Positions 1-10,570 of a stretch of DNA of 64,000 bases are shown here, piece after piece (the stretch's first letter is position 1; each line of letters starts with the position of its first letter). A program made the position numbers and the translations under genes. The stretch is from Asticcacaulis sp. EMRT-3 (lineage in GTDB: Bacteria; Pseudomonadota; Alphaproteobacteria; Caulobacterales; Caulobacteraceae). The notes beneath the pieces are model-generated. The model searched no databases. It saw only the letters and a list, made by a program, of their open reading frames with translations, and was not told where the DNA came from. The DNA lies in the NCBI RefSeq assembly GCF_030027245.1, contig NZ_JASERT010000001.1, positions 765,001 through 829,000 on the forward strand, given 5' to 3'.

Positions 1-1575
1 CGAAATAAAGTTATTATTGATAATGCTGGTCAGCGTGTTGGACTGATCGCGAATGGCGGTGGCGAAACTGGTCGACCCGGTGGCCGAAGCCGTGATCGCG
101 CCACCGACATTGATCTGAACGGTGGGCAGGGAGGCACCGGAAGCGATGTCGAGCGCCAGCGCGCTGCCGGGAATCGGCGTGGAATAGGTGGTGGTACCAT
201 TGGTGGCCGTCGTGGCGGTGACCGCGCTGGAAGCTGAACCTGTCAAAGCTCCCGAAATGTCGAGCAGGGGGGTGGAAGCACCGCTTTGCATGGCCAGGCC
301 CGTCGCCGTGCCGCCATAGGCCTGCCCCACGACGGAACCACCGATACCGATGGCATTGGCGATATTGACGGCATGGCCCAGACCTCCGATCTGAACGCCC
401 GTGCCATTGACATTCTGATAAACGCCCGAACCGGTGACAGAACCGCGGATCCACAAGCCGTAATTCAGGCTGGGCGGTGTGACGGCGTTGGCCGAATAGA
501 CCAGGCCGCCCAGGCTGATGTCCTGTGCCGCCGAGCCGACCAGCAGGGCAGGCGCGCTGCCATATTGGGTGAGTTTGGCGGTGGTTGTTTCAATACTGTC
601 AGTAATGCCGTCACCGTCCTGATCGGTGCTGGTATTGGTGGAATCGATGGTGGGTGTAACGTTCAGCAGCACGCCATGCGCGACATTGCCGGAAATGGTG
701 ACGAGTGCGCCGTCCTGATACAGGTCGTCAGGTGTCTTAAGTATATTGGCCAGGGTGTCGCCGGTCGTTCCGCCCGTCGAAGCGTAGCCCGTACCGGAAT
801 AGGTGCCGTTGATGATGATATTATTGCCAAAATCACCGTTTAAGGCGACGCCCTGGCTGTCCTTGCCCTGATAGTTCAGGGTGCCGCTTAAATAGACTGT
901 ATCGCTGGCACCATTATCGAGAGCGATGCCGCGGGTATTGTTGCCGGTCATGGTCAAGGTGCCGGCATAGGAAAACTTGCCCTGAATATTGTTTTCGAAA
1001 CGAATGCCGTAGCTATTGTCGCCCGTCACCAGCAGCGTGCCGGCGGCAGCAAAATCACCAGTATAGGCCGCCCCGGTCAGGGAGTGGATGCCATAGCGCT
1101 GGATGCCGTCGGCGAAAGGCCCGTCAAGGATGCCGTCAGAAACCAGTGTGCCCGTCGAATCCTTGAACGAATTCGAATCGGTGGCGGTAAAGGCGCTGTT
1201 GGCTGAGATCGTGCCGCCAATCGACAAATCGCCGGTATGGCCGGCATTGATCGCAATGCCCGTCACCGACGCGGTTGATTTTGACAGGTCGAGCGTGCCG
1301 TCCAGAATGACGGCATTGTCCGAATCGACCGTGATAGCCGTGCCGGAGGTCAGGGTGATGGAGCCGGACGAATTGACATCGAGGTCGCCGGTTGCCGAGG
1401 TTGCGACAGGCGCAGTGGTTGCCGTGGAAATCGTGGTGGCGGCGCTGGCAATGCCTGGCAGGGCAGCAAATGTGGCCAGCACACCCAGACCCAGGCCCAG
1501 ACCCAGACTAAGGCCCAGATTAAGGCCCAGGCTATGACTAAGGGCGGTTGCGGTCAGAAAACGGGTTTTGCGCAT
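1..1575 (-). CDS. autotransporter-like surface protein, N-terminal part (runs off the window)
   Basis: The frame is open for all 525 codons from an ATG at 1575 to the window edge, so the C-terminus is missing. The first 45 residues look like a signal peptide: basic start (MRKTR), a long leucine-glycine stretch, then an ASA|A cleavage site near residue 45. The rest is rich in Gly, Ser, Thr and Asn, with recurring short units of the type GNNTRGIALDN and GKDSQGVALNG, as in the right-handed beta-helix of autotransporter or haemagglutinin-like passengers. AGGGAAG lies about 11 bases before the start. A C-terminal beta-barrel would be expected outside the window, so the family call is inference. 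The Leu-Gly part of the signal is encoded by a hexamer DNA repeat. No gene follows within the window. Confidence 0.7.
   Translation of the reverse strand, partial: MRKTRFLTATALSHSLGLNLGLSLGLGLGLGVLATFAALPGIASAATTISTATTAPVATSATGDLDVNSSGSITLTSGTAITVDSDNAVILDGTLDLSKSTASVTGIAINAGHTGDLSIGGTISANSAFTATDSNSFKDSTGTLVSDGILDGPFADGIQRYGIHSLTGAAYTGDFAAAGTLLVTGDNSYGIRFENNIQGKFSYAGTLTMTGNNTRGIALDNGASDTVYLSGTLNYQGKDSQGVALNGDFGNNIIINGTYSGTGYASTGGTTGDTLANILKTPDDLYQDGALVTISGNVAHGVLLNVTPTIDSTNTSTDQDGDGITDSIETTTAKLTQYGSAPALLVGSAAQDISLGGLVYSANAVTPPSLNYGLWIRGSVTGSGVYQNVNGTGVQIGGLGHAVNIANAIGIGGSVVGQAYGGTATGLAMQSGASTPLLDISGALTGSASSAVTATTATNGTTTYSTPIPGSALALDIASGASLPTVQINVGGAITASATGSTSFATAIRDQSNTLTSIINNNFIS
1482..1530 (-). 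repeat. hexanucleotide repeat coding for Leu-Gly units in a signal peptide
   Basis: On the plus strand, units of the form CCCAGR and CTAAGG/TTAAGG follow each other about eight times. Read on the minus strand they give alternating Leu-Gly/Ser/Asn codons in the hydrophobic core of the signal peptide. Gain or loss of a unit keeps the reading frame and would change only signal length. Confidence 0.65.
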
Positions 1576-1933
1576 ATAATGAAGCTTCCCTGGGGGCTCT
1601 TGAATCATGATTGTCCTGGCCAATAGCGATGGGCCTGCGACCGCCAGGCGGTCAGTGCGTCACCTTTAACCTTTATTTGCACAGCCGAAAAGGTGGCAAA
1701 CGCTCGCTGCGGAACGCTTCCATCGATCATGCGCATTGTGGCGCGCGCGATGGCCCGCCGGAAAGGCCGGTAAAGTCAAAAATAAACAGGGCTTAATTAT
1801 GACCGCCAGCTTGCAGCTACGCCATGAGGCACACCTCTTTGTCAGCAAAAAGATGCCGGGCAGGACAAGGGCGGATTATCGATAAGAAAAAAGAGGAAAA
1901 TGCGGGCCACCCATGCTTCAAATCAAGCAAGGG
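1576..1933. other. intergenic region without recognised gene
   Basis: This gap lies between the start of the autotransporter-like gene and the 3' end of tRNA-Asp. It should hold the promoter of the former. Short frames here on both strands have no family features and no good ribosome site. I see no clear hairpin with a T-run. Confidence 0.5.
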
Positions 1934-2010
1934 TGGCGCGAGTGACGGGACTCGAACCCGCGACCTTCGGCGTGACAGGCCGACACTCTAACCAACTGAG
2001 CTACACCCGC
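1934..2010 (-). tRNA. tRNA-Asp (GTC)
   Basis: Read on the minus strand, a complete cloverleaf of 77 bases: acceptor arms GCGGGTG and CACTCGC pair over 7 bp, the D-arm contains AGCTCAGTTGGTTAGAG, the anticodon loop reads CTGTCAC (GTC), the T-arm has GGTTCGAGTCC, and CCA is encoded. Confidence 0.97.
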
Positions 2011-2376
2011 ATTTCCTTGTCTCTTCAGCGAAGCGAACCGTTTGTGCGGAAGCCCGTCGAAGAGGTGCGCTTGATAGTTCGCCGCCCATGCCGGTGTCAA
2101 GCGCGATATTGCAAATTATCAACAAAATGTTGGATAGGTTGATGTGGCTATGCGAATGGTTTGCAAGTAACCGCGTTCGCTGTGGTGGCGTGGTTAAAAA
2201 GTGAAAGAAAATGGCCAAAAGGTCGTTTTTTTGCACTGCAAATGTTTGAAGCTTTCGACAGACTGGTCTAAAGCCTTGAGTCTCGCGATGACGATGCCGG
2301 GATTTGTACCGGCATTGAAAGCGCGGATTTTCCTGCACGGGCTGGCCCGTCGGGTTTAAGTCGAGGTGAGCCTTTC
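2011..2376. other. intergenic region upstream of the nuo operon
   Basis: The region lies between the divergent tRNA-Asp and nuoA and must carry both promoters. It is visibly richer in A and T than the genes around it. I could not fix a promoter by eye, and the reading frames here are short and lack family features. Confidence 0.5.
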
Positions 2377-2754
2377 ATGAATGCCTTTCTTCTGCATTAT
2401 CTTCCCATCATCATCTTTCTCGGCATAGCGACGGTTCTCGGGCTGGGCTTTATCGTGGCGGCGCTGGTTCTGGCGCCCAAGGCTCCGGACACCGAAAAGT
2501 TGTCGGCCTATGAGTGCGGCTTTAATGCCTTCGATTCGGCCCGCCAGAAATTCGACGTGCGCTTCTATCTCATCTCTATTCTGTTTATTGTCTTCGATCT
2601 GGAAGCTTCGTTCCTGTTTCCTTGGGCGGTGTCGTTGTTCGACCTGCCCGCCAAGGGTATGCACTTTGCCTTCTGGTCGATGGTGACCTTCCTGGTCGAG
2701 CTTGGGCTTGGCTATATCTATGTGTGGAAAAAAGGAGCCCTGGAATGGGAGTAA
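2377..2754 (+). CDS. nuoA: NADH-quinone oxidoreductase subunit A
   Basis: NuoA is a small membrane subunit of respiratory complex I, at the junction between the peripheral arm and the proton-pumping arm. The 125 residues fit the family length. Three hydrophobic segments are visible (about 9-32, 62-82 and 94-114). The conserved loop motif YECGFN (45-50) carries the cysteine exposed in the deactive enzyme, and FDLE (73-76) holds conserved acidic residues in the second helix. It is the first gene of the operon, and its stop overlaps the start of nuoB. The start is the ATG that gives the usual N-terminus ahead of the first helix. Confidence 0.97.
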   Translation: MNAFLLHYLPIIIFLGIATVLGLGFIVAALVLAPKAPDTEKLSAYECGFNAFDSARQKFDVRFYLISILFIVFDLEASFLFPWAVSLFDLPAKGMHFAFWSMVTFLVELGLGYIYVWKKGALEWE

Positions 2755-3320
2755 TCATTCCTGCCAATCAGCCTGGGTATGGTCAGGGCGGGCGCTCAGG
2801 CGTCGAGGGGTATGACCCCGCTGTCCACGACAAGTTCTTTGAAACCGTCTCGACCGAACTGAACGAGAAGGGGTTCCTGCTCGCTTCGGCCGATGATGTC
2901 ATCACCTGGGCGCGCACCGGTTCGCTGATGTGGATGACCTTTGGTCTGGCCTGCTGCGCCGTGGAAATGATGCAGGCTTCGATGCCGCGTTACGATATGG
3001 AGCGCTTCGGCATGGCGCCGCGCGCCTCACCGCGTCAGTCTGACCTGATGATCGTGGCAGGTACGCTGACCAATAAAATGGCTCCGGCGCTGCGCAAGGT
3101 TTACGACCAGATGCCTGATCCGCGCTATGTGCTGTCGATGGGTAGCTGCGCCAATGGCGGCGGCTATTATCACTATTCCTATAGTGTGGTGCGCGGTTGC
3201 GACCGGATCGTGCCGGTCGATGTCTATGTGCCCGGCTGTCCGCCGTCGGCAGAAGGCCTGCTCTATGGCTTGTTGCAGCTTCAGAAGAAGATCCGCCGCA
3301 CCGGCGGCATCCGGCGCTAG
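2745..3320 (+). CDS. nuoB: NADH-quinone oxidoreductase subunit B
   Basis: NuoB (PSST) holds the terminal [4Fe-4S] cluster N2, which hands electrons to quinone. The ligands are all present: the tandem pair Cys70-Cys71 (GLACCAVEM), Cys135 (MGSCANGGG) and Cys165 (VPGCPPSAE). I chose the ATG at 2745, which overlaps the nuoA stop by 10 bases and follows AAAGGAG at the right spacing. The frame extends upstream to 2622, but that part lies inside nuoA and reads as unrelated protein. The result is 191 residues, normal for alphaproteobacterial NuoB. Confidence 0.97.
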   Translation: MGVIIPANQPGYGQGGRSGVEGYDPAVHDKFFETVSTELNEKGFLLASADDVITWARTGSLMWMTFGLACCAVEMMQASMPRYDMERFGMAPRASPRQSDLMIVAGTLTNKMAPALRKVYDQMPDPRYVLSMGSCANGGGYYHYSYSVVRGCDRIVPVDVYVPGCPPSAEGLLYGLLQLQKKIRRTGGIRR

Positions 3321-3332
3321 GGGGGGCGGAGC

Positions 3333-3935
3333 ATGTCTATTGAAAAACTCCAGGCTCTTGCCGAGCGTGCCAGCGCACAGTTCAAAGACGCGATTGTCGA
3401 ATCGAAGCTTGAATATGGCGAACTGACCCTGACCGTGGCGCGTGAACGCATCGTCGAGATCATGGGCAAGCTGAAGGCCGAACCTTACCGCTTTCATCAG
3501 CTCATTGATATTTGCGGTGCCGACTATCCGATGCGCGCCGAGCGATTCGATGTTGTCTATCATCTCCTGTCGCTGACGCAGAATATTCGTGTGCGCGTCA
3601 AGGTGATGACCGATGAAGTGGTGCCGGTGCCGTCGATTCGCACCGTCTATCCGAACGCCGACTGGTATGAGCGCGAAGCCTTCGACATGTATGGCATCGC
3701 CTTTTCGGGTCAGCCCGATTTGCGCCGTCTGCTGACCGATTACGGCTTTATCGGCCATCCTTTGCGCAAGGACTTCCCGATGACGGGCCATGTCGAGGTG
3801 CGTTACGACGAAGAACAGAAGCGTGTGGTGTATGAACCGGTGAAACTGGTTCAGGAATATCGAAAATTCGACTTCATGTCACCGTGGGAGGGCGCGAAAT
3901 ATGTCCTGCCCGGCGACGAGAAGGCGGGGAGCTGA
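3333..3935 (+). CDS. nuoC: NADH-quinone oxidoreductase subunit C
   Basis: NuoC is the 30 kDa subunit of the complex I connecting module; it has no cofactor and packs against NuoD. It is a separate 200-residue protein here, not fused to NuoD as in enterobacteria. The family signature is clear in the segments [22 protein letters not shown] and [11 protein letters not shown]. It begins 12 bases after nuoB with a GGGGGGCGGAG purine-rich ribosome site in front. A small membrane-protein gene, not nuoD, follows. Confidence 0.97.
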   Translation: MSIEKLQALAERASAQFKDAIVESKLEYGELTLTVARERIVEIMGKLKAEPYRFHQLIDICGADYPMRAERFDVVYHLLSLTQNIRVRVKVMTDEVVPVPSIRTVYPNADWYEREAFDMYGIAFSGQPDLRRLLTDYGFIGHPLRKDFPMTGHVEVRYDEEQKRVVYEPVKLVQEYRKFDFMSPWEGAKYVLPGDEKAGS

Positions 3936-3960
3936 CATATAGGCATAAGGGGGCAGGGCC

Positions 3961-4371
3961 ATGCAAAGTGATAAGGATCGCCATTTCGGCGCAGTACGTT
4001 CGGCAGTAGCGTTTTTCCTGATGACCTTTTCAACGGCCTACCTCTTCACCATCGGGGTGAAGCTGACGGGCGGATTTACACGCTCACCCGATATACCGGC
4101 CGCCGGTCTGCAACAGACCGGCCTGTCGATCATTATCGGGGTGGCGATTCTGATCGTCGGCGCTGCCCTTCGTCGCTTGACGGCGGCGGAAATGCAGTCG
4201 GCGCTCCTGGGCGCGTCAGCGGTTTTGCTGGCCACTCCGGTAGCGGCGGCGGTTCTGAGCAATGACTGGGGATTGTCCACGGCTGTTGTTTCGGGATTCG
4301 GACTTTTGACCTTGGTATTCGGTCTGCTGATCGCCTTTATGCGCAGCGCCGAGTCGAACGCGGATGAATAG
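3961..4371 (+). CDS. small four-helix membrane protein inside the nuo operon
   Basis: I do not recognise a named family. The 136-residue product is very hydrophobic, with four probable membrane helices at about 18-36, 51-68, 78-97 and 103-125, and charged ends (MQSDKDRH at the start, SAESNADE at the end). It sits between nuoC and nuoD, 25 bases after the former; its TAG stop ends 12 bases before the chosen nuoD start, so it is co-transcribed with complex I. It resembles no core Nuo subunit. It could be an extra complex I subunit, an assembly factor or a passenger. AGGGGGCAGGGCC precedes the ATG. The function is open. Confidence 0.8.
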   Translation: MQSDKDRHFGAVRSAVAFFLMTFSTAYLFTIGVKLTGGFTRSPDIPAAGLQQTGLSIIIGVAILIVGAALRRLTAAEMQSALLGASAVLLATPVAAAVLSNDWGLSTAVVSGFGLLTLVFGLLIAFMRSAESNADE

Positions 4372-4383
4372 GTGGTTTTGAGC

Positions 4384-5607
4384 ATGGCTGATGATGTGAC
4401 GCCTCAGGCGATTCAAGGGGCCGTTAAGGCGGAAGACGATCGCAAGTTCACGATCAATTTCGGCCCGCAGCATCCGGCGGCGCACGGCGTTTTGCGCCTT
4501 GTGCTCGATCTCGACGGTGAAATCGTCGAGCGCGTCGATCCGCATATCGGGCTGCTGCATCGCGGCACCGAAAAGCTGATGGAAAGCCGCACCTATCTGC
4601 AAAACGTGCCCTATTTCGACCGCCTCGACTATGTGGCGCCGATGAATCAGGAACACGCCTTCGTGCTGGCCATTGAAAAGCTGCTCGGCCTCGAAGTGCC
4701 CAAGCGCGCGCAATATATCCGCGTGCTGTTCTCCGAAATCGGCCGCATCCTGTCGCACATCCTCAATGTCACCACCCAGGCGATGGATGTCGGCGCACTG
4801 ACGCCCCCGCTCTGGGGCTTTGAAGAACGCGAAAAACTGATGGTGTTTTATGAGCGCGCCTCGGGTGCGCGTCTGCACGCCAACTATTTCCGCCCCGGCG
4901 GCGTTCACCAGGATCTGACGCCGCAACTGATCGACGACATGGTGGAATGGTGCCGCGAATTCCTGCCCAAGCTGGCCGATATTGAAACCCTCGTCACCGA
5001 GAACCGCATCTTCAAACAGCGCAATGTCGATATTGGCGTCGTGTCGAAGGAGCAGGCTTTCGACTGGGGCTTTACCGGCGTGATGCTGCGTGGCTCGAAC
5101 GTCGCGTGGGACCTGCGCAAGAGCCAGCCCTATGAATGCTATGCCGAACTGGAGTTCGACATTGCGCTCGGCAAGAATGGCGATTGCTGGGATCGTTATC
5201 TGTGCCGCGTCGAAGAGATGAAGCAGGCTGTCCGGATTATGGAGCAATGCCTTGACAAGCTGAAGGTTACACCGGGGCCCGTTCTGTCAACCGACCATAA
5301 GGTGACTCCGCCGCGCCGCGCTGAAATGAAGAATTCGATGGAAGCGCTGATCCATCACTTCAAGCTCTATACCGAGGGCTTCCATACACCCGAAGGCGAG
5401 GTCTATGCCTGCGTCGAAGCGCCCAAGGGCGAGTTCGGCGTTTATCTGGTGTCCGATGGCACCAACCGGCCCTATCGCTGCAAAATCCGCGCGCCGGGCT
5501 TCCCGCACCTGCAAGCGATGGACTGGATGAACCGAGGCCATCTGCTGGCCGATGTGTCGGCCATCCTGGGCTCGCTCGACATCGTGTTCGGGGAGATCGA
5601 CCGATGA
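4384..5607 (+). CDS. nuoD: NADH-quinone oxidoreductase subunit D
   Basis: NuoD is the 49 kDa subunit that, with NuoB, forms the quinone-binding pocket of complex I. The diagnostic N-terminal motif is present ([13 protein letters not shown], about residues 22-34), followed by [12 protein letters not shown], with the conserved His of the quinone site in the first. The C-terminus ends DIVFGEIDR, as is usual in this family. The ATG at 4384 follows AGGTGG with 8 bases spacing; a GTG in frame at 4372, directly after the preceding stop, would add four residues but has no ribosome site. It gives 407 residues. The last bases overlap the next small gene (ATGA). Confidence 0.97.
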   Translation: MADDVTPQAIQGAVKAEDDRKFTINFGPQHPAAHGVLRLVLDLDGEIVERVDPHIGLLHRGTEKLMESRTYLQNVPYFDRLDYVAPMNQEHAFVLAIEKLLGLEVPKRAQYIRVLFSEIGRILSHILNVTTQAMDVGALTPPLWGFEEREKLMVFYERASGARLHANYFRPGGVHQDLTPQLIDDMVEWCREFLPKLADIETLVTENRIFKQRNVDIGVVSKEQAFDWGFTGVMLRGSNVAWDLRKSQPYECYAELEFDIALGKNGDCWDRYLCRVEEMKQAVRIMEQCLDKLKVTPGPVLSTDHKVTPPRRAEMKNSMEALIHHFKLYTEGFHTPEGEVYACVEAPKGEFGVYLVSDGTNRPYRCKIRAPGFPHLQAMDWMNRGHLLADVSAILGSLDIVFGEIDR

Positions 5608-5948
5608 ACAATATCCTGATCGCCTGCGGCCTGCTGGTCGGGGTGATGGCGCTTAGCCTGTACCTGTCGCGGCCCAACTGGCCCTATCATCCGGGTGGGC
5701 AGAAGGGCTATATCACCGACATGCTGATCTATCTGCTGCTGCCGGTGGCGCCTGTGCTGATCTGTGTCGGCGGTTTCGGCCTGCTGACCCTCTACAGCGC
5801 GCAATTCCAGACCGAGACGGCGCGCTATGTCCTGCTCGGCATCGCCTTTGTCGGCATGATGGGTGCCAGACGCCTGCCCTTCGTGGCGGCGGCGCAAAAC
5901 CGGGTGCGTATCGCCCGCAATGCCCGCTTCGAAGCGATGAGGTCGTGA
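5604..5948 (+). CDS. small membrane protein inside the nuo operon (after nuoD)
   Basis: No family is recognised. The 114 residues include two clear hydrophobic helices (about 3-21 and 41-64) and a weaker third (74-92), then an arginine-rich tail ([15 protein letters not shown]). Between the first helices lies a loop with [11 protein letters not shown]. The start overlaps the stop of nuoD by four bases, which implies translational coupling with a core complex I subunit. No homologous core subunit exists among the 14 Nuo proteins. The 124 bases that follow, before nuoE, hold no gene. Confidence 0.78.
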   Translation: MNNILIACGLLVGVMALSLYLSRPNWPYHPGGQKGYITDMLIYLLLPVAPVLICVGGFGLLTLYSAQFQTETARYVLLGIAFVGMMGARRLPFVAAAQNRVRIARNARFEAMRS

Positions 5949-6072
5949 TGCCCGGCATATTTTTTGTGAAACCCATGTTTTCTGTGAAATACCGCTGTTT
6001 TCCTGTGGCTTTCTCCGCCTTCCGGTGTAAAGCCACCTCTAAATCATCCTGTTCGCATGTGAGAGAGGCCTG

Positions 6073-6741
6073 ATGTCCTTACGTCGTCTCGCCAAGGAGC
6101 AACCGGCCAGCTTTACCTTTTCTGCGGAAACGCTCGAAAAGGCCAACTGGTGGATTGCCAAATATCCTGAAAGCCGCCGCCAGAGCGCGGTGATCCCCAT
6201 CCTGTGGCTGGTGCAGAAGCAGGAGGGTTGGGTTTCCGAACCGGCCATTACCGCTATCGCCAAGCTGCTCGGCATGGCGCAGATCCGCGTTTTCGAATGC
6301 GCCACCTTCTACACCATGTTCCAGCTTGAGCCGGTCGGCTCGGCGGCGCTGATCCAGGTGTGCGGCACGACGCCGTGCATGTTGCGCGGTTCGGATGGCC
6401 TGATGAAGGTGTGCAAGGACAAGATCGGCGCGAAGGACAAGCTGTCGGCCGATGGCAAGTTCACCTGGCAGGAGGTCGAATGTCTGGGCGCGTGCTGCAA
6501 TGCGCCGATGGCCCAGATCAACGACTATTATTACGAAGACCTGACGCCGGAAAACCTGGCCCAGATCATCGATGATTTTGCGGCGGGCAAGAGCCCCAAT
6601 CCGGGCCCCTATAATGGCCGTCACACCTCCGAGCCTCTGGGCGGCGTGACCTCGCTGACCGATCCGAAGCTCTATGACGGCTCGGCGGCTAAGAAGATCA
6701 AGATCCCCAATGCGCCGGGTACTGAAGAGGTGAAAGCCTGA
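6073..6741 (+). CDS. nuoE: NADH-quinone oxidoreductase subunit E
   Basis: NuoE is the 24 kDa thioredoxin-like subunit of the NADH dehydrogenase module and carries the [2Fe-2S] cluster N1a. The four ligands have the family spacing: Cys97 and Cys102 (CGTTPC), Cys137 and Cys141 (CLGAC). Residues 20-90 form the helical domain with FYTMFQLEPVG. At 222 residues it is somewhat longer than E. coli NuoE (166), with a C-terminal tail of about 50 residues (PNPGPYNGRHTSEPLGG onward) as seen in alphaproteobacteria. The stop overlaps the next small gene. Confidence 0.96.
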   Translation: MSLRRLAKEQPASFTFSAETLEKANWWIAKYPESRRQSAVIPILWLVQKQEGWVSEPAITAIAKLLGMAQIRVFECATFYTMFQLEPVGSAALIQVCGTTPCMLRGSDGLMKVCKDKIGAKDKLSADGKFTWQEVECLGACCNAPMAQINDYYYEDLTPENLAQIIDDFAAGKSPNPGPYNGRHTSEPLGGVTSLTDPKLYDGSAAKKIKIPNAPGTEEVKA

Positions 6742-6998
6742 TGATTCAGCCAAACGACAGGCATAAAACGCATGGTGACGGTCATTTTCAGCATCTGCTG
6801 AAAACCACCTACCGGCTGCCGATCCGCATCGCGTTTCTGGCCATGTTTCTTGGCCTGATCGCCGTGCAGGCCCTGCAAAACTATTGGGGACTGGTGGCTG
6901 GCGCTGTGACGCTGACTGCGGGTGCCTTGATCGCCATCTATGTCGGCGTGGCCGCGCTTTTCGCCACGCGCGCTCATCATCAGGTAAAGGGTAGTTGA
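6741..6998 (+). CDS. small two-helix membrane protein inside the nuo operon (after nuoE)
   Basis: The 85-residue product has a polar, histidine-containing start ([14 protein letters not shown]) and two hydrophobic helices at about 28-45 and 49-74. It matches no family I know. It is wedged between nuoE (one-base overlap) and nuoF (the chosen nuoF start lies two bases behind its stop), so it must be co-expressed with the NADH dehydrogenase module. It is the third such insertion in this operon. A role as accessory subunit or assembly helper is inference only. Confidence 0.75.
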   Translation: MIQPNDRHKTHGDGHFQHLLKTTYRLPIRIAFLAMFLGLIAVQALQNYWGLVAGAVTLTAGALIAIYVGVAALFATRAHHQVKGS

Positions 6999-7000
6999 GT

Positions 7001-8314
7001 ATGGTCGGCATTCTCGAAGACAAGGACCGGATTTTCACCAACCTGTATGGTTTCCACGACTGGGGCCTGGACGGCGCGAAGCAGCGCGGCTGCTGGAACG
7101 CCACCAAGGACATCCTGTCCTATGGCCGTGACTGGATCATTACCAATGTCAAGAATTCGGGCCTGCGCGGTCGCGGCGGCGCGGGTTTCTCGACCGGGCT
7201 GAAATGGTCTTTCATGCCGAAAGAGGTCAAGGATCGCCCGCACTACCTCGTGGTCAATGCCGATGAATCTGAGCCCGGCACCTGTAAAGACCGCGAAATC
7301 ATGCGCCACGATCCGCATCTGCTGATCGAAGGCTGTCTGATCGCCTCCTTCGCCATGCAGGCCCATGCCTGCTACATCTATTTGCGCGGTGAATATGTGC
7401 AGGAGCGCGAGCGCATGGAAGCCGCCGTCAAGCAGGCCTATGAAGCCAGGCTGATCGGCAAGAACAACATCCACGGCTGGGATTTCGACGTCTATATCCA
7501 TCATGGCGCCGGCGCCTATATCTGCGGCGAAGAAACCGCGCTTCTCGAATCGCTGGAAGGCAAGAAGGGCCAGCCGCGCCTCAAGCCGCCTTTCCCGGCG
7601 GGTTCTGGGCTTTATGGCTGCCCGACCACGGTCAACAATGTCGAATCAATCGCCGTTGTCGGCACGATCTTGCGTCGTGGCGCATCGTGGTTCGCATCGT
7701 TTGGCGCGCCCAACAATACCGGTACCAAGCTGTTCTGCATTTCTGGCCATGTCGAGCGGCCATGCAATGTCGAAGAAGCCATGTCGATCCCGTTTCGCAA
7801 GCTGATCGAGGATCATTGCGGCGGTATTCGCGGCGGCTGGGACAATCTGAAGGCGGTCATTCCCGGCGGTTCGTCGGTGCCGATGATCACGGCGGAGCAG
7901 TGCGAAGACCTGCCGATGGATTTCGACACCTTGCGGAATCTGAAGTCGGGCCTCGGCACGGCGGCGGTCATTGTCATGGACAAGTCCACCGACCTGATCC
8001 GCGCCATTGCCCGCCTCAGCTATTTCTACAAGCATGAATCCTGCGGCCAGTGTACGCCGTGCCGCGAAGGCACGGGCTGGATGTGGCGGGTGATGGAGCG
8101 CATGGTCAAGGGTGACGCCGATCCGGCGGAAATTGACATGCTGCTCGAAGTCACCACCCAGATCGAGGGCCACACGATTTGCGCGCTCGGCGATGCGGCG
8201 GCCTGGCCGATTCAGGGCCTGATCCGCCATTTCCGTGGCGAGATCGAGGAGCGCATCGCGCTTTACCGGTCCGCCAAGGCCAATTTCGCCGGTCATCGGG
8301 TGGCGGCGGAGTAG
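7001..8314 (+). CDS. nuoF: NADH-quinone oxidoreductase subunit F
   Basis: NuoF (51 kDa) binds NADH and FMN and holds the [4Fe-4S] cluster N3, the entry point of electrons into complex I. The glycine-rich nucleotide loop [10 protein letters not shown] lies at 54-63, and the FMN region [14 protein letters not shown] follows near 170. Cluster cysteines occur as [11 protein letters not shown] (348, 351 and 354), with the fourth in [10 protein letters not shown] near 394. The ATG at 7001 follows AAAGGG at about 9 bases; a TTG at 6995 is too close to it. The 437 residues fit the family. Confidence 0.97.
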   Translation: MVGILEDKDRIFTNLYGFHDWGLDGAKQRGCWNATKDILSYGRDWIITNVKNSGLRGRGGAGFSTGLKWSFMPKEVKDRPHYLVVNADESEPGTCKDREIMRHDPHLLIEGCLIASFAMQAHACYIYLRGEYVQERERMEAAVKQAYEARLIGKNNIHGWDFDVYIHHGAGAYICGEETALLESLEGKKGQPRLKPPFPAGSGLYGCPTTVNNVESIAVVGTILRRGASWFASFGAPNNTGTKLFCISGHVERPCNVEEAMSIPFRKLIEDHCGGIRGGWDNLKAVIPGGSSVPMITAEQCEDLPMDFDTLRNLKSGLGTAAVIVMDKSTDLIRAIARLSYFYKHESCGQCTPCREGTGWMWRVMERMVKGDADPAEIDMLLEVTTQIEGHTICALGDAAAWPIQGLIRHFRGEIEERIALYRSAKANFAGHRVAAE

Positions 8315-8490
8315 GGACGAAGAACAGAGGACAGGGTGCCTTAAGCTGGGAAATCAGGCGAACGGCACCTTGTTGATCAAACGGTTTTACGAAGACTATG
8401 TTGCGGGCAATCGCTCATGGTTTTGATGCTGAAGGGCAAAAAAGCTATGAATTTCCGTAATATATTTGCAAATGTTGAGGTATAGGGCAG

Positions 8491-10557
8491 ATGGCCAAGG
8501 CTAAAGTCAATGGTGTGGAGGTCGAGTTCGATCCCGGCATGACCGTGCTGCAGGTGGCGGAACTGGCGGGGGAGGAAATCCCGCGTTTCTGTTATCATGA
8601 GCGTCTGTCGATTGCGGGCAATTGCCGCATGTGTTTGGTAGAGGTCAAGCCGGGGCCGCCGAAACCGCAGGCTTCGTGTGCGCTGCCCGCCGCCGAAGGC
8701 CAGGAAATCTTCACCAATACGCCGATGGTCAAGAAGGCGCGCGAAGGGGTGATGGAGTTTCTGCTCATCAACCACCCGCTCGATTGTCCGATCTGCGATC
8801 AGGGCGGCGAATGCGACCTGCAAGACCAGAGCATGGGCTATGGCAAGGGCGGTTCGCGCTATCAGGAAAACAAGCGTGCGGTCGAGGAAAAGCACCTGGG
8901 CCCCACGATCAAGACCTTCATGACGCGCTGCATCCAGTGTACGCGCTGCGTGCGCTTCACCACCGAAGTGGCTGGCGTCAATGAAATGGGCATGATCTCG
9001 CGCGGCGAAAATGCCGAAATCACCTCCTATCTCGAACAGTCGGTGTCGTCGGAATTGTCGGGCAACGTCAATGACCTGTGCCCGGTGGGGGCCCTGACGC
9101 ACAAGCCGTGGTCGTTCAACTACCGGCCGTGGGAACTGACCAAGACCGAGACGATTGACGTGCATGATGCGCTGGGCGCGCATATCCGCATCGATAATCG
9201 CGGACCCGCCGTGCTGCGCGCCCTGCCGCGCCTGAAAGAAGACGTCAACGAAGAATGGCTGACCGACAAGAGCCGCTATGCGGTCGATGGTTTGTCGCGC
9301 CGCCGTCTCGATACGCCGATGGTGCGCACCAGCAAGGCTGGAAAGTTGCAGCCGGTAAGCTGGGACGAGGCGCTGAAGGCGGTCGCTGTCAAAATGAAAG
9401 CGACGGCAACGGGCCGGATCGGCGTGATTGCCGGTGACCTGTGCGACGCCGAAACCATGAAGGCGGCCAAGGATCTGTTCTACGGCCTGGGCGTGACCAA
9501 TCTCGATTGCCGCCAGGAAGGCGCGAAAATCGGGCCTGTGACGCAAACGACGCCGCGTGAATCATGGCTGTTCAACACCGGTATTGGCGGGATTGAAGAG
9601 GCCGACGCCGTTCTGATGATCGGCACCGATCTGCGCCACGAAGCGGCCCTGATCAATACGCGCATCCGCAAGAGCTGGCTCAAGGGCAATGTGCAGGTAG
9701 GTCTGGTGGGCCAGCCGGTCGATCTGACCTATGACTACACCCATGTCGGCGCGGGCACCAAGGGCCTGAAAGACCTGAAGAAACATGCCTTCCGCGATGT
9801 GCTGAAAAACGCCCAGCGCCCGGCCATTCTGGTAGGCTCCGGCGCGATTTCCGGCCCGGACGGGGCGGCGGTGCTCAAGGACATCGCCGAACTGGCCGAT
9901 GCCTGCGGCGTGGTCAAGGGTGACTGGAACGGCTTCAATATCGTTCACACGGCGGCCAGCCGCGTGGCTGGTCTTGATCTCGGCTTCGTGCCGGTGGGCG
10001 AGGCGCTCGACGCCGCCGCCATGCTGACGGGCGGGGTGGATGTTCTGTTCCTGCTCGGTGCCGACGAAATTGACACGTCGCAACTGGGTAACACCTTCGT
10101 CGTCTATATCGGATCGCACGGTGATGTCGGGGCCTCGGCGGCCGATGTGGTGCTGCCCGGTGCGGCCTATACAGAAAAGTCCGGCATCTATACCAATCTC
10201 GAAGGCCGGGTGCAGATCGCCGAGCGCTGCGTCTTCCCCAAGGGCGAAGCGAAGGAAGACTGGGCCATATTACGCGCCCTGTCGGGCCATCTCGGCCATA
10301 CCCTGCCTTACGATTCGCTGAAGCAGTTGCGTGAAAAACTGATCACCGATCATCCGGTTTTCGGGCGCGTTGACGTCAAGCCGGCAATGAAAACTTTCGA
10401 TGTCAAGGCGATGGGTGCCAAGGGTGCCATTGAAGATCGCGTCTTCACATCGCTGATTACTGATTTTTATCTGACCAACCCGATCGCCAGGGCTTCTGAG
10501 GCTATGGCGGAATGCTCGGCGGCCCGCAGGCCGCCGGTCAGCGCGGCGGCGGAATAG
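8491..10557 (+). CDS. nuoG: NADH-quinone oxidoreductase subunit G
   Basis: NuoG (75 kDa) carries the chain of iron-sulfur clusters N1b, N4 and N5 in the peripheral arm. The N-terminal ferredoxin-like domain has Cys34, Cys45, Cys48 and Cys63; the next domain has [14 protein letters not shown]; then [11 protein letters not shown] and [10 protein letters not shown] supply the remaining ligands. From about residue 220 on it is a molybdopterin-oxidoreductase-like domain that lacks a cofactor in this family. At 688 residues it is the short mitochondrial-type form. A gap of 176 bases separates it from nuoF, the largest within the operon. Confidence 0.97.
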   Translation: MAKAKVNGVEVEFDPGMTVLQVAELAGEEIPRFCYHERLSIAGNCRMCLVEVKPGPPKPQASCALPAAEGQEIFTNTPMVKKAREGVMEFLLINHPLDCPICDQGGECDLQDQSMGYGKGGSRYQENKRAVEEKHLGPTIKTFMTRCIQCTRCVRFTTEVAGVNEMGMISRGENAEITSYLEQSVSSELSGNVNDLCPVGALTHKPWSFNYRPWELTKTETIDVHDALGAHIRIDNRGPAVLRALPRLKEDVNEEWLTDKSRYAVDGLSRRRLDTPMVRTSKAGKLQPVSWDEALKAVAVKMKATATGRIGVIAGDLCDAETMKAAKDLFYGLGVTNLDCRQEGAKIGPVTQTTPRESWLFNTGIGGIEEADAVLMIGTDLRHEAALINTRIRKSWLKGNVQVGLVGQPVDLTYDYTHVGAGTKGLKDLKKHAFRDVLKNAQRPAILVGSGAISGPDGAAVLKDIAELADACGVVKGDWNGFNIVHTAASRVAGLDLGFVPVGEALDAAAMLTGGVDVLFLLGADEIDTSQLGNTFVVYIGSHGDVGASAADVVLPGAAYTEKSGIYTNLEGRVQIAERCVFPKGEAKEDWAILRALSGHLGHTLPYDSLKQLREKLITDHPVFGRVDVKPAMKTFDVKAMGAKGAIEDRVFTSLITDFYLTNPIARASEAMAECSAARRPPVSAAAE

Positions 10558-10570
10558 GGGTACGAACACG

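Noticed and set aside
14..454. 146-codon minus-strand frame near the left edge
   Set aside because: It is an out-of-frame shadow of the open autotransporter-like frame 1-1575.
4216..5247. 343-codon antisense frame over nuoD
   Set aside because: It is a mirror frame without motifs or ribosome site, opposite an unambiguous nuo gene.
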